DNA of 64,000 bases from Streptomyces sp. NBC_00259 (GCF_036181745.1 NZ_CP108080.1:4839501-4903500); one strand, 5' to 3'. Shown: positions 1 to 8,750, numbered from the stretch's first letter. The notes: generated from the letters alone by a model not told the origin. Made by a program: numbers and translations.

Positions 1-900
1 CCGCCGCAGTGCCGCCGCACTCATGGAGCGCAATTTCCGGGCCACTGCCGGTTCGAACCTCTCGACTGATCCCAGGTGATGGGAAATAACGGCACAGTAC
101 GTTCGCACGGCTTTCGGCAGCAGCCGATCCGAATCCGGATCCTTTGCAGTTTCTTCGAGCACCTGATCGAAAGCCTTGATGAAATCGAGCTGCCTGACGT
201 CACCGATCTGCGTCAGCGACGAGGCCACCCCGCGCCGGTAGAAGATCCCCAGCAGGCTCACCGCCGCGAAGGACTCCGCCTCGCGGTGCAGCCGCCAGAT
301 CCAGGGCCGGTCCTCGGCCGTCCGCAGCCCGTCCGTGAAGTGCAGCAGCCCCCGGTCGAGGAGCTCGCGCCGGTAGATGCCGGCCCAGGCCATGGGGTAG
401 TCGACGGAGGTGGACCGGTCGGCGGGCAGGATCGCGTCACGCGGGCGCAGCACCTCGCCCCGGCGGCCGACCGGTACCCGGAACACCTTGCGCTCACGGG
501 CCGTGCACTGCACATGATCGGTACGGACGAAGTCGACACCGAGTTCCTCGATGGCCGCGAGGAGCCGCTCGTAGTAGCCGGGCGCCAGCCAGTCGTCACC
601 GTCGAGGAAGGTGATGTACTCGCCGCGCGCGGCGTCCAGACCGGTGTTGCGGGCCGTGGCCAGCCCGCCGTTCTGTTCGTGTCTGATCAGGACGGCTCCG
701 GGGACCTCTCGCTCGGCCCGCTCGAGGATCTCCGGTGTCCCATCCCTGGAACAGTCGTCGATGAGCAGGAATTCGAAGTCCTCGCGGGCGTTCGCACGCA
801 GGCTTCTGAGGGTGTCGGGCGCGTATGACTGCACGTTGTAGAACGGCACGATGACGGAGAGCTTGACCACGCGCCGGACACTAGGCGCCGGCCCCGTCAT
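1..900 (-). CDS. Family 2 glycosyltransferase, C-terminus beyond window
   Basis: Reading from the complement at 900, the frame is open to the window edge (300 codons), so the C-terminus is missing. The N-terminus reads KLSVIVPFYN, the classic GT-A family 2 opening. It is followed by a nucleotide-sugar region and FLDGDDW, the DxD metal-binding motif, near residue 100. The protein is probably cytoplasmic and transfers a sugar from an NDP- or CMP-activated donor. It is divergent from the sialic/Kdn-type genes starting at 1059, so a role in the same wall polymer is likely (inference). The start is ATG at 900 or GTG at 870. Neither has a convincing Shine-Dalgarno sequence. Confidence 0.85.
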   Translation of the reverse strand, partial: MTGPAPSVRRVVKLSVIVPFYNVQSYAPDTLRSLRANAREDFEFLLIDDCSRDGTPEILERAEREVPGAVLIRHEQNGGLATARNTGLDAARGEYITFLDGDDWLAPGYYERLLAAIEELGVDFVRTDHVQCTARERKVFRVPVGRRGEVLRPRDAILPADRSTSVDYPMAWAGIYRRELLDRGLLHFTDGLRTAEDRPWIWRLHREAESFAAVSLLGIFYRRGVASSLTQIGDVRQLDFIKAFDQVLEETAKDPDSDRLLPKAVRTYCAVISHHLGSVERFEPAVARKLRSMSAAALRR

Positions 901-949
901 TCACTCTGACCGTCGGAGAGACGGCGGGTGAACAGGGTGCGGCGGAATT

Positions 950-1051
950 GTTAACCGGCTCGACCGGTCTGCGCTTTCGCGATTCGTAGACCCGCTGTTA
1001 ACCATTTGTTGCTGTCCAGTTGGGCCGCCAAACGAAATGCCTTTCTAACGT
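950..1051. promoter_or_regulatory. Divergent promoter region of glycan cluster
   Basis: Two copies of GTTAACC lie at 950-956 and 997-1003 between the divergent genes. A -10-like TAACGT (1046-1051) ends seven bases before the GTG at 1059, so that mRNA may be leaderless. No good -35 element is visible. Confidence 0.35.
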
Positions 1052-1058
1052 CCTCGAC

Positions 1059-2372
1059 GTGCCATCACGTACCAGCCAGGCGCCACGCGTCGCCGTGCTC
1101 GCCGACTCCGACACCCGCTGGAAGTGGGGCGCGCTGACCGCGCGCCGCATAGCCGAGGACGAAGCCGAGCTCACCGGCTTCCTGCTCCGCGGCCGTGCGA
1201 CCCCCACCGCCCGCCAGCTCGCCGAGGTCGGCGTCGACGCGGACGAACTGCGCGAAGTGACCGGCGTCGAGTTCCTCCACGCGATACGTGACGAGGGGTA
1301 CGACCTCGTCGTCCTCGCCCTCGTCGGCGGCGCGGTGCAGGCCATGCTGCACGGACTCGCCGCCCTGCGCCTGCCGCGCAGGCCGGTGCTGGTCACCGGC
1401 TATGTCGGCGTCGTCTACGAGAAGCTCGCCGACGGACTGCTGCTGCGCCACGGCGCGGATGTCGTCCTCGCCAACTCACGCCACGACGCCGACCGCTTCC
1501 GCGCGGTGTACGAGGGCGTCGGCGCCGACGCCTCGTCGGTGACCGAGGCGGCGCTGCCGTTCCTCGGCGGCGCCCCGTACGCCCGGCAGGAAGGCCGCGA
1601 CACGGTCGTCTTCGCCGTGCAGCCGTCGGTGCCGGAGAGCCGCGCCGACCGTACGTACCTGCTGAGGCGGCTCGTCGAGCACGCCAGGCTCCACCCCTCC
1701 CGCGAGGTGCTGCTCAAGCTGCGCTCCAAGCCCGGCGAGCACACCACGCACCTGGAGGAGGTGCCGTACCAGAAGCTGGCGGACAGGCTCCCCGGCGGAC
1801 TGCCGCCCAACTTCAGCCTCGTGTACGGGCACATGGGCGAGGTCCTCGACCGCACCGACCTGCTGGTCACCGTCTCCTCCACGGCGGCGCTCGAAGCCCT
1901 GCACCGCCGGATCCCGACGGCCGTACTGACGGACCTCGGGGTGCGCGAGGCCCTCGGCAACCACCACTTCCTCGGTTCCGGGCTGCTGACGTCCTGGGAC
2001 CGGCTCGACGGCGGCCACCGCCCCGAGCCCGACGAGGAGTGGCTGGCCCGGCAGGGCGTCGCCGCGGACGGGGCCTACGAGACGGCCTTCGAGGAGGCAC
2101 GCAAGCGGGTCGCGGAGCTGCTGTCGCAGCCGGAGCTCCCGCCGGTCACCCCCTACTACACCCCCGCCACCGCACCCGGCTATCTGCCCGGGATCCTCGC
2201 CCGTCACCGCCTCGCCGCGGACGGCACCCCGCTGGCCGGGGCGGCCCCGGCGGCCGAGGTCACCGGCGTGCGCCGCGTGGTGCGCGACGCGGTGCGGGGC
2301 GCGGCGCGCGGCGCGTACCGCCACGGCGTGCAGCGCGTCGCCCCTGTCATCCGCCGCATGGGCGAACTGTGA
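1059..2372 (+). CDS. DUF6716-like putative glycosyltransferase
   Basis: 437 residues beginning MPSRTSQAPRVAVLADSDTR. The opening VAVLADSD and the late stretch DLLVTVSSTAALEAL look like a GT-B-type glycosyltransferase: two Rossmann-like halves with the donor site in the second. No signal peptide or membrane segment is visible. From memory, the orthologue in the S. coelicolor Kdn/teichulosonic acid locus is annotated as DUF6716 putative glycosyltransferase. It is the first gene of an operon running to 5660, with a 32 nt gap to the next gene. The start is placed at GTG 1059 because a -10-like box lies seven bases upstream; TTG 1020 is possible. The family assignment is moderate and the acceptor is unknown. 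Confidence 0.7.
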   Translation: MPSRTSQAPRVAVLADSDTRWKWGALTARRIAEDEAELTGFLLRGRATPTARQLAEVGVDADELREVTGVEFLHAIRDEGYDLVVLALVGGAVQAMLHGLAALRLPRRPVLVTGYVGVVYEKLADGLLLRHGADVVLANSRHDADRFRAVYEGVGADASSVTEAALPFLGGAPYARQEGRDTVVFAVQPSVPESRADRTYLLRRLVEHARLHPSREVLLKLRSKPGEHTTHLEEVPYQKLADRLPGGLPPNFSLVYGHMGEVLDRTDLLVTVSSTAALEALHRRIPTAVLTDLGVREALGNHHFLGSGLLTSWDRLDGGHRPEPDEEWLARQGVAADGAYETAFEEARKRVAELLSQPELPPVTPYYTPATAPGYLPGILARHRLAADGTPLAGAAPAAEVTGVRRVVRDAVRGAARGAYRHGVQRVAPVIRRMGEL

Positions 2373-2404
2373 ACCCCCCGAAAGCCCTGAAGGAGCCCCA
2401 CCAG

Positions 2405-3637
2405 ATGACGACCGTCCTCGCCGTGATCCCCGCCCGGGGCGGCTCCAAGGGCGTCCCCGGCAAGAACCTCGCCACGGTCGGCGGCGTCCCGCTCGTCGCC
2501 CGTGCCGTACGGGCCTGCGCGCAGGCCCGCCTGGTCACCGACGTGATGGTCTCCACGGACGACCCCGCGATCGCCGAGGTGGCTCGCGCGGCCGGGGGCA
2601 CCGTCGTGGAACGGCCGCCCGCCATCGCGGGTGACACCGCGACCAGCGAGTCCGCGGTGCTCCACGCCATGGACGCGTACGAGGCGATCCACGGCCGCCC
2701 GGTCGACGTGGTCCTCCTCGTCCAGTGCACCAGCCCCTTCATCACCCGCGACGACATCGACGGTGTCACCTCCGCGGTCGTGAACGACGGCGCGGACACC
2801 GCCGTGACGGTGGCCCCCTTCCACGCCTTCGTCTGGCGCCGCACCCCCGCGCCGGTGCCGGCCACGGTCCCGGCCTCGCCGCTCCCCCCGGAGGCTCCGG
2901 AGGAGGACGGCCAGGGCGTCAACCACGACAAGTCCTACCGGCCCCGCCGTCAGGACCGACCCGAGGACTTCGTGGAGACCGGGGCCGCGTACGCCATGGA
3001 CGCCCCGGGCTTCCGTACGCACGGCCACCGCTTCTTCGGGCGGACCGCGCTCGTCGAGACCGACCCCGCGCGGGTGCTGGAGATCGACGATCCGCACGAT
3101 CTGGCCCGGGCCCGTGCGCTGGCGCCGCTGCTCGACCCCACGTCCGTCCCCACCAGCGAGGACGTCGACGCCGTCGTCCTCGACTTCGACGGCACCCAGA
3201 CCGACGACCGCGTCCTCGTCGACGCGGACGGCCGTGAGCTCGTCGCCGTCCACCGAGGAGACGGCCTCGGCATCGCCGCGCTGCGCCGCGCCGGGCTGAA
3301 GCTGCTGATCCTCTCCACCGAACAGAACCCCGTCGTCGCGGCCCGCGCCCGCAAGCTCGCCATCCCCGTACTGCACGGCATCGACCGCAAGGACATAGCC
3401 CTGAAGCAGTGGTGCGAGGAGAACGCGGTCGCGCCCGAGCGGGTCCTCTACGCCGGCAACGACGTCAACGACCTGCCCTGTTTCGGGCTCGTCGGCTGGC
3501 CCGTCGCCGTCGCGAGCGCGCACGACTCCGTGCGCGCCGCAGCCCGCGCCGTCACCGCCACCCCCGGTGGCGCCGGCGCGATCCGGGAGATCGCCACCTG
3601 GCTTCTCGGTCCCACCCTCACCACCCCCACCCAGTAA
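2405..3637 (+). CDS. neuA: CMP-sialate/Kdn synthetase fused to HAD phosphatase
   Basis: 410 residues with two domains. Residues 1 to about 240 form a cytidylyltransferase with the signature IPARGGSKGVPGKNL, which activates a nonulosonic acid with CTP. From about residue 255 there is a HAD hydrolase of the KDO-8-phosphatase type, with DFDGTQTDD as the nucleophile motif and YAGNDVNDLPCF as the acidic metal motif. One polypeptide may therefore remove the 9-phosphate and form the CMP-sugar. AAGGAG lies just upstream of ATG 2405, and neuB follows after 23 nt. Since NeuB makes the substrate, the pair defines a Neu5Ac- or Kdn-type pathway. Kdn is favoured because no UDP-GlcNAc epimerase (NeuC) is visible. 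The specificity is inferred. Confidence 0.85.
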   Translation: MTTVLAVIPARGGSKGVPGKNLATVGGVPLVARAVRACAQARLVTDVMVSTDDPAIAEVARAAGGTVVERPPAIAGDTATSESAVLHAMDAYEAIHGRPVDVVLLVQCTSPFITRDDIDGVTSAVVNDGADTAVTVAPFHAFVWRRTPAPVPATVPASPLPPEAPEEDGQGVNHDKSYRPRRQDRPEDFVETGAAYAMDAPGFRTHGHRFFGRTALVETDPARVLEIDDPHDLARARALAPLLDPTSVPTSEDVDAVVLDFDGTQTDDRVLVDADGRELVAVHRGDGLGIAALRRAGLKLLILSTEQNPVVAARARKLAIPVLHGIDRKDIALKQWCEENAVAPERVLYAGNDVNDLPCFGLVGWPVAVASAHDSVRAAARAVTATPGGAGAIREIATWLLGPTLTTPTQ

Positions 3638-3660
3638 GCCGACCCGTAAGGAACCCCCTC

Positions 3661-4575
3661 ATGAACTCCCGTCTGCGCACCCTCGGCAGCAAGACCGCGG
3701 GCCCCGGCCACCCCGTCTACGTCACCGGCGAGATCGGCATCAACCACAACGGCGACCTCGACAACGCCATCGCGCTGATCGACGCCGCCGCCGACGCCGG
3801 CTGTGACGCGGTCAAGTTCCAGAAGCGCACCCCGGAGATCTGCACCCCGCGCGACCAGTGGGACATCGAGCGCGACACGCCCTGGGGCCGGATGACGTAC
3901 ATCGACTACCGCCACCGCGTCGAGTTCGGCGAGGACGAGTACCGCGCCATCGACGAGCACTGCAAGAAGCGCGGCATCGACTGGTTCGCCTCCCCGTGGG
4001 ACACCGAGGCCGTCGCCTTCCTGGAGAAGTTCGACCTCCCCGCCCACAAGGTCGCCTCCGCGTCCCTCACGGACGACGAGCTGCTGCGCGCCCTGCGCGC
4101 CACCGGCAAGACGGTCATCCTCTCCACCGGTATGTCGACGCCGAAGCAGATCCGGCACGCCGTCGAGGTCCTCGGCAGCGACAACATCCTGCTCTGCCAC
4201 GCCACCTCGACGTACCCGGCCAAGGCCGAGGAGCTCAACCTGCGCGTCATCAACACCCTGATGCAGGAGTACCCGAACGTCCCGATCGGCTACTCCGGCC
4301 ACGAGACCGGTCTGCAGACCACGCTCGCCGCCGTTGCCCTCGGCGCCGCGTTCGTCGAGCGTCACATCACCCTCGACCGCGCCATGTGGGGCTCCGACCA
4401 GGCCGCCTCCGTCGAGCCCGGTGGTCTGCAGCGCCTCGTCCGTGACATCCGCACCATCGAGGCCGCCCTCGGTGACGGAGTCAAGAAGGTCTACGACTCC
4501 GAGCTCGCCCCGATGAAGAAGCTCCGCCGCGTCGCGGGCGTCGTCGCCGAGCAGTCCGAGCCGGTAGCGGTCTGA
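3661..4575 (+). CDS. neuB: NeuB-type Kdn/N-acetylneuraminate synthase without SAF domain
   Basis: 304 residues. The TIM-barrel NeuB motifs are all present: GEIGINHNGDL near the N-terminus, KFQKR, STGM, CHATSTYP, GYSGHE and ERHITLDR. The enzyme condenses phosphoenolpyruvate with a hexose (ManNAc, or mannose-6-phosphate for Kdn) to give a nine-carbon acid. Usual NeuB proteins have about 340-350 residues with a C-terminal SAF/antifreeze-like domain. Here the protein ends soon after the barrel (MKKLRRVAGVVAEQSEPVAV), so that domain is absent. From memory, a Kdn-9-phosphate synthase of Bacteroides also lacks it, which supports a Kdn product. The start ATG 3661 has AAGGA upstream. Confidence 0.88.
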   Translation: MNSRLRTLGSKTAGPGHPVYVTGEIGINHNGDLDNAIALIDAAADAGCDAVKFQKRTPEICTPRDQWDIERDTPWGRMTYIDYRHRVEFGEDEYRAIDEHCKKRGIDWFASPWDTEAVAFLEKFDLPAHKVASASLTDDELLRALRATGKTVILSTGMSTPKQIRHAVEVLGSDNILLCHATSTYPAKAEELNLRVINTLMQEYPNVPIGYSGHETGLQTTLAAVALGAAFVERHITLDRAMWGSDQAASVEPGGLQRLVRDIRTIEAALGDGVKKVYDSELAPMKKLRRVAGVVAEQSEPVAV

Positions 4576-4580
4576 CGACC

Positions 4581-5660
4581 ATGGACCTTGCCTTCGTCGA
4601 GAGCCCGGTCCAGCTGCTGAACGTCCTGGAGTGGTCGCACGCCCCCGCGCTGCCCGGTGTCCCCGTGCAGCCGGGGCCGGAGTCCACCGTCCGCACCCGG
4701 CCGAGCCGCACCGGCGACCTGACGGTCGTGGTGCTCTCGCCCACCGACCCCATGTCGCGGGGACAGCTGCGCCGTATGGCCGAGCTGGCCCGCGACGAGG
4801 GGATCACGGTGCGCTGGCAGGAGGCCCGTGGGGGTGCGGACGCGGTCGTGCGGACGGTACGTGCGCTGGGCCCGGCGCTGCGCCGGGCGGAGCGGATCGT
4901 CATAGGCGACCCGTTCTCCCGCTACGTACAGCTCCTGCTGACCCTGGTGCGTACCCGGCAGCTGACCGTGGTCGACGACGGCACGGCGACCATGGAGTTC
5001 GTCGCGCAGCTCGCGCGCGGCGAACGGCTGGTGCGCTGGCATCGGCGTGGCCGCCGCGGCCCGCGCGAGCTCGTGCTCGCGCCGGTCTCGGCGGCCGCCC
5101 GCCGCCGGCTCACCCCCTCGCGCTCCCGCGAGGTCGAGGTCTTCACGGCGATGCCCGTGGACGCGCCGGAAGGGCTCACGGTCACCGCCAACCAGTTCCG
5201 CTGGACCCGCTCCCGGTTCGGCCCGCCCCGGCTCACCCGTGGCGCCGATCTGGTCGGCACCTCGCTCGTCGAGACGGGCGTGATCGACCAGGATCAGTAC
5301 TCCGAGGCCGTCGCCTCGCTCGCCAGGACGCACGGCGCCACCCGCTACTTCGCCCACCGCCGGGAGAGCGCGGACAAGCTCCACCGGCTGACCGCCGCCA
5401 CCGGCCTGGAGATCGTCCGCCCGGACCTGCCGCTGGAGCTGATCGCCCGGCGTGGCCCGATCGGGCGTACGGTGCTGAGCTTTCCCTCGACCGTCGTGCA
5501 CACCCTGCCGCTGGCTCTCGCGGGCACCGGCGTCACGGTCGCGGTGTGCGACATCGCACCGGAATGGCTCAAGGACACGGCGTCCCCGCGGGCGCACGGC
5601 TTCCTGGCCGGGGTCACCGGCACCGCCCGGGACGTGCACCGGCTTCCGGCACCCGCCTGA
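4581..5660 (+). CDS. Putative transferase of the Kdn cluster
   Basis: 359 residues, starting only five bases after the neuB stop, so it is translationally linked. The N-terminus MDLAFVESPVQLLNVLEW resembles the opening of bacterial polysialyltransferase-like glycosyltransferases. The middle is rich in Arg and Leu, and there is no signal peptide or clear membrane helix. Its place after a CMP-nonulosonate synthetase suggests that it polymerises or attaches the activated sugar (inference). I cannot point to catalytic residues. It could also be an accessory protein of the same cluster. Confidence 0.6.
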   Translation: MDLAFVESPVQLLNVLEWSHAPALPGVPVQPGPESTVRTRPSRTGDLTVVVLSPTDPMSRGQLRRMAELARDEGITVRWQEARGGADAVVRTVRALGPALRRAERIVIGDPFSRYVQLLLTLVRTRQLTVVDDGTATMEFVAQLARGERLVRWHRRGRRGPRELVLAPVSAAARRRLTPSRSREVEVFTAMPVDAPEGLTVTANQFRWTRSRFGPPRLTRGADLVGTSLVETGVIDQDQYSEAVASLARTHGATRYFAHRRESADKLHRLTAATGLEIVRPDLPLELIARRGPIGRTVLSFPSTVVHTLPLALAGTGVTVAVCDIAPEWLKDTASPRAHGFLAGVTGTARDVHRLPAPA

Positions 5661-5758
5661 GCGGCGGCCCGGGGCCCGGGGACTGAACGCGACAGGACGC
5701 CACAGTGTCCATATCGTGGTCAGAAGGTGGGTGAGCTTACCCACACCGAATGACGGCC

Positions 5759-5776
5759 ATGCGTCGTCAGACGCAT
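5759..5776 (+). terminator. Terminator of glycan operon
   Basis: A perfect 7-bp stem (ATGCGTC/GACGCAT) with a four-base loop, followed by TTTTCTTCC, lies about 100 bases after the operon's last stop codon. This fits an intrinsic terminator. Confidence 0.6.
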
Positions 5777-5815
5777 TTTCTTCCCCCTATCGGGCTGAAC
5801 TTTTGTTGATCTCGA

Positions 5816-5849
5816 GTTAGTTGGGCCTTGAAGGGGCCTACTCTTCAAC
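5816..5849 (+). promoter_or_regulatory. Promoter of M20 amidohydrolase, probably leaderless
   Basis: TACTCT (5839-5844) lies seven bases before GTG 5852, so transcription would begin at the start codon. A weak -35-like TTAGTT lies 16 bases upstream. A 6-bp inverted repeat (TTGAAG and CTTCAA, 5828-5849 region) overlaps the -10. Confidence 0.4.
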
Positions 5850-5851
5850 GG

Positions 5852-7150
5852 GTGAACCAGTTGATGTCCCGCGAGCCCGACGCCGGCCTGCCCGGCGATG
5901 CCGAGTTGCCTGGCGACTACGCTCTGCCAGGCACACTGTCCGACGCCCTGCGCACGGAACTCATTGCCTTCCGCCGGGACTTGCACATGCACCCGGAGCT
6001 GGGGAACCAGGAGTTCCGCACCACCGCCGCGCTCAAGGCCAGGCTGGAGGCCGCCGGGCTGCACCCGCAGGTGCTGTCGACCGGTACGGGACTCGTCTGT
6101 GACGTGGGCGCCGAAGCAGGGGCACGCGGTGCGGGCCAGGACGGTGGGGGACGACGGACGGGCGTGCGTCCCATGCTCGCGATCCGCGCCGACATCGACG
6201 CCCTGCCCATCCCGGACACCAAGACGGGCGTGCCGTACCGCTCGACCGTGCCGGACCGGGCCCACGCCTGCGGCCACGACGTCCACACGACGGCCGTGCT
6301 CGGCGCCGGACTGGTCCTCGCCGAGCTGGACCGGCAGGGCCTGCTGCCGCAGCCGGTGCGGCTGATCTTCCAGCCCGCCGAGGAGGTCCTGCCGGGCGGC
6401 GCGGCCGACGCGATCGAGTCCGGCGTACTGGACGGAGTCGGCCGGATCATCGCCGTGCACTGCGATCCCCGGGTCGACGCGGGCAGGATCGGGCTGCGCG
6501 TCGGCCCCATCACCTCCGCCTGCGACCGGCTGGAGATCACGCTCGACGGCCCCGGCGGCCACACCGCGCGCCCGCATCTGACCACGGATCTGGTCACCGC
6601 GGCCGCCAAGATCGTCACCGAGGTTCCGGCGCTGCTGTCCCGCCGCGTCGACACCCGCTCCGGACTGGCCCTGACCTGGGGCCGTATCGAATCCGGCCAC
6701 GCCTGCAACGTCATCCCGCAGCACGCGGAGCTCGCCGGAACCGTGCGCTGCCTGGACCTGCCCGCCTGGCGCGAGGCCCCGGACCTGGTGCACGCCGCGG
6801 TCGACGAGATCGCCACGCTGCACCGGGCGAAGTCCCAGATCAACTACATCCGCGGGGTGCCGCCCGTGGTCAACGACCCCGTGGTCACCGAACTGCTGCG
6901 GGACGCCCATGCCGCCCGCCGTGGAGCGCCGGCGATCGAGGACACCGAGCAGAGCCTGGGGGGCGAGGACTTCTCCTGGTACCTGGAGCACGTCCCGGGC
7001 GCGATGGCCCGCCTCGGAGTGCGTGCGCCGGGCTCGGGCTCCAGGCTCGACCTGCACCGTGGGGACTTCGACGTGGACGAGGCCGCGATCACGGTGGGCG
7101 TGGAACTGTTCACGGCGGCGGCGCTGCTCGACGCGGCACACGGTCGCTGA
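5852..7150 (+). CDS. M20D family amidohydrolase/peptidase
   Basis: 432 residues. It carries the metal-binding motifs of the M20 aminoacylase/hippurate hydrolase group: an early RRDLHMHPELG, RADIDALP, HACGHDVHTTAVLGAG (Zn/Mn ligands) and QPAEEVLPGGA with the catalytic Glu. The late GGEDFSWYLEHVPGAMARLG is the last ligand region. It should hydrolyse an N-acyl amino acid or a similar amide in the cytoplasm; the substrate is unknown. The start GTG 5852 is favoured by the -10 box seven bases upstream and the absence of a Shine-Dalgarno sequence. ATG 5864 is the alternative. It stands alone between two terminating regions. Confidence 0.88.
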   Translation: MNQLMSREPDAGLPGDAELPGDYALPGTLSDALRTELIAFRRDLHMHPELGNQEFRTTAALKARLEAAGLHPQVLSTGTGLVCDVGAEAGARGAGQDGGGRRTGVRPMLAIRADIDALPIPDTKTGVPYRSTVPDRAHACGHDVHTTAVLGAGLVLAELDRQGLLPQPVRLIFQPAEEVLPGGAADAIESGVLDGVGRIIAVHCDPRVDAGRIGLRVGPITSACDRLEITLDGPGGHTARPHLTTDLVTAAAKIVTEVPALLSRRVDTRSGLALTWGRIESGHACNVIPQHAELAGTVRCLDLPAWREAPDLVHAAVDEIATLHRAKSQINYIRGVPPVVNDPVVTELLRDAHAARRGAPAIEDTEQSLGGEDFSWYLEHVPGAMARLGVRAPGSGSRLDLHRGDFDVDEAAITVGVELFTAAALLDAAHGR

Positions 7151-7187
7151 GCCGCCCCTCCGAGCGTTGAGCCGCCCCTCCGAGCGG
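7148..7187 (+). repeat. 20-bp tandem duplication over a stop codon
   Basis: Two consecutive 20-bp units starting TGAGCCGCCCCTCCGAGCG. The first unit's TGA is the stop codon of the M20 gene. Confidence 0.9.
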
Positions 7188-7306
7188 CGGCCTTCGGTCT
7201 GTCCGCGGGGCCGCCCGGGAGTGGGCGGCCGGCTGCCCGGTCCGGTCTTCCGGGCCGGGCAGTTCGTTCGTTCCGGGATTCCCCGACCGGGTCCCGAATT
7301 TATTCA

Positions 7307-7326
7307 TTCCGAGAACATTCTCGGAA
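7307..7326. promoter_or_regulatory. 20-bp near-perfect palindrome
   Basis: TTCCGAGAACATTCTCGGAA: two perfect 9-bp arms with a two-base centre, in the 448-base gap (7151-7598) before the BMP lipoprotein gene. It lies about 190 bases upstream of that gene's likely promoter. It could be an operator or a terminator for the M20 gene, although no T-run follows. The rest of the gap holds only the tandem duplication and the promoter at 7513-7540. Confidence 0.45.
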
Positions 7327-7512
7327 CGGGTACTCCCGTTTCCCGTCCGGGAATTGCCCGGAAAGCGCCTGCCCGCCTGGGCAACTGGCCCGCGGTGGCG
7401 GGGCTCCACCCGTGAGAGCCTGGGGACGAGGCATCCCCGTCATCACCCGGATGCCGTGTGTGTCGATCGACGCTTCCTGCGCGTCGATCTGATAACGACT
7501 GGTGAACGGGTC

Positions 7513-7540
7513 TTTAACCGACATCTACGCGCGTTACGAT
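7513..7540 (+). promoter_or_regulatory. Promoter with nucleoside-regulon operator (site A)
   Basis: TTTAAC (7513-7518), a 16-base spacer and TACGAT (7535-7540) form a plausible sigma-HrdB-type promoter. The operator variant CTACGCGCGTTA (7525-7536) overlaps the -10. It matches ten of twelve bases of CTACGCGCGTAG found at four other nucleoside genes. A bound repressor here would block polymerase (inference). Confidence 0.65.
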
Positions 7541-7598
7541 CGCCGCGAAACCAGCGCCGCAAGGGGCGCTTTCGGTCAGTCTTGAAGGGACCCTCCTC

Positions 7599-8639
7599 GT
7601 GCGCCGGGTATCCAAGATCACCGCCGCGTGTGCAGTCACCGCGGCCCTCGCCCTCACTGCCACCGCCTGCGGCGAGTCGTCCACCGAGTCGACCGGCTCG
7701 GGTGAAGGCAAGCTCAAGATCGGCATGGCCTACGACGTAGGTGGCCGTGGCGACAACTCCTTCAACGACTCCGCGGCCCGCGGACTGGACAAGGCCAAGG
7801 CCGAGTTCGGCGCCGAGACCAAGGAGCTCACCGCCAAGAACGGCGAGACCCCCGCCGACCGCGAGCAGCGGCTCGCGTCGCTCGCCGAGGGCGGCTTCAA
7901 CCCCGTGATCGGTGTCGGCTTCGCCTACAAGGACGCGATCGACAAGACCGCGGCCAAGTACCCCGACACCACCTTCGGTCTGATCGACTCGGTCTCCGAC
8001 AAGAAGAACGTCAACTCGATCGTCTTCACCGAGGAGCAGGGCTCCTACCTCGCCGGTGTCGCGGCCGCCCTCAAGTCCAAGGACGGCAAGATCGGCTTCA
8101 TCGGTGGTGTCGACCTCCCGCTGATCAAGAAGTTCGCGGCCGGCTTCGAGCAGGGCGTCACGGACACCAACCCGAAGGCCTCGGTGCAGATCCAGTACCT
8201 GACCACGGGTACGGACCTCTCCGGCTTCGGCGCCCCGGACAAGGGCAAGGCCGCCGCCAAGGGCATGCTCGACAAGGGCATCGACGTCATCTTCGCCGCG
8301 GCGGGCGGCTCCGGTGCCGGCTCCATCGAGGCCGTCTCCGCGAAGCCGGGCGCCTGGTCGATCGGCGTGGACTCGGACCAGGCCAAGGACCCGGCCCTGT
8401 CCAAGTACGCCTCGACGATCATGACCTCGGTCGTCAAGAACGTCGACACCGGCGTCTACGACCTGGTCAAGTCCGTCAAGGACGGCAAGCCGCGGACCGG
8501 CACGCACGCCTACTCGCTCTCCGAGAACGGCGTCAGCCTCACCACCACCGGTGACCACCTGAAGGACATCCAGGCCAAGGTCGACGAGGCCAAGAAGAAG
8601 ATCGTGGACGGCACCATCAAGGTGAAGACCACCACCTGA
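7599..8639 (+). CDS. BMP-family nucleoside-binding lipoprotein
   Basis: 346 residues. The signal peptide ends in a lipobox LTATAC, with Cys24 as the lipidation site. The mature part is a PnrA/BMP-type periplasmic binding fold: KLKIGMAYDVGGRGDNSFND is the usual opening, followed by GFAYKDAI, FTEEQGSYLAGVAA and GGVDLPLIKKFAAGFEQG. It should bind nucleosides outside the membrane and deliver them to the ABC transporter encoded from 8841. GAAGGGA lies eight bases before GTG 7599. A 200-base gap with its own operator separates it from the ATPase gene, so the two are transcribed at least partly separately. Confidence 0.92.
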   Translation: MRRVSKITAACAVTAALALTATACGESSTESTGSGEGKLKIGMAYDVGGRGDNSFNDSAARGLDKAKAEFGAETKELTAKNGETPADREQRLASLAEGGFNPVIGVGFAYKDAIDKTAAKYPDTTFGLIDSVSDKKNVNSIVFTEEQGSYLAGVAAALKSKDGKIGFIGGVDLPLIKKFAAGFEQGVTDTNPKASVQIQYLTTGTDLSGFGAPDKGKAAAKGMLDKGIDVIFAAAGGSGAGSIEAVSAKPGAWSIGVDSDQAKDPALSKYASTIMTSVVKNVDTGVYDLVKSVKDGKPRTGTHAYSLSENGVSLTTTGDHLKDIQAKVDEAKKKIVDGTIKVKTTT

Positions 8640-8750
8640 CGTACCGTGTGACCGGGGTTCGGCGAACGGCTTCGGCCGAGGTCCGGACCCCGGCCCTGCA
8701 TGGCCCGCGGGCCCCGGTCCCAGCGTCCGGGTCCCGCATCGTCAATTCTC

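Noticed and set aside
5720..7141. Long minus-strand reading frame opposite the M20 gene
   Set aside because: It shows the usual GC-driven antisense pattern, has no domain, and the plus strand encodes a complete metallohydrolase.
8680..8735. Terminator between the BMP lipoprotein and ABC ATPase genes
   Set aside because: GC-rich partial pairings exist but no continuous stem longer than five or six base pairs was found, so no terminator is claimed.
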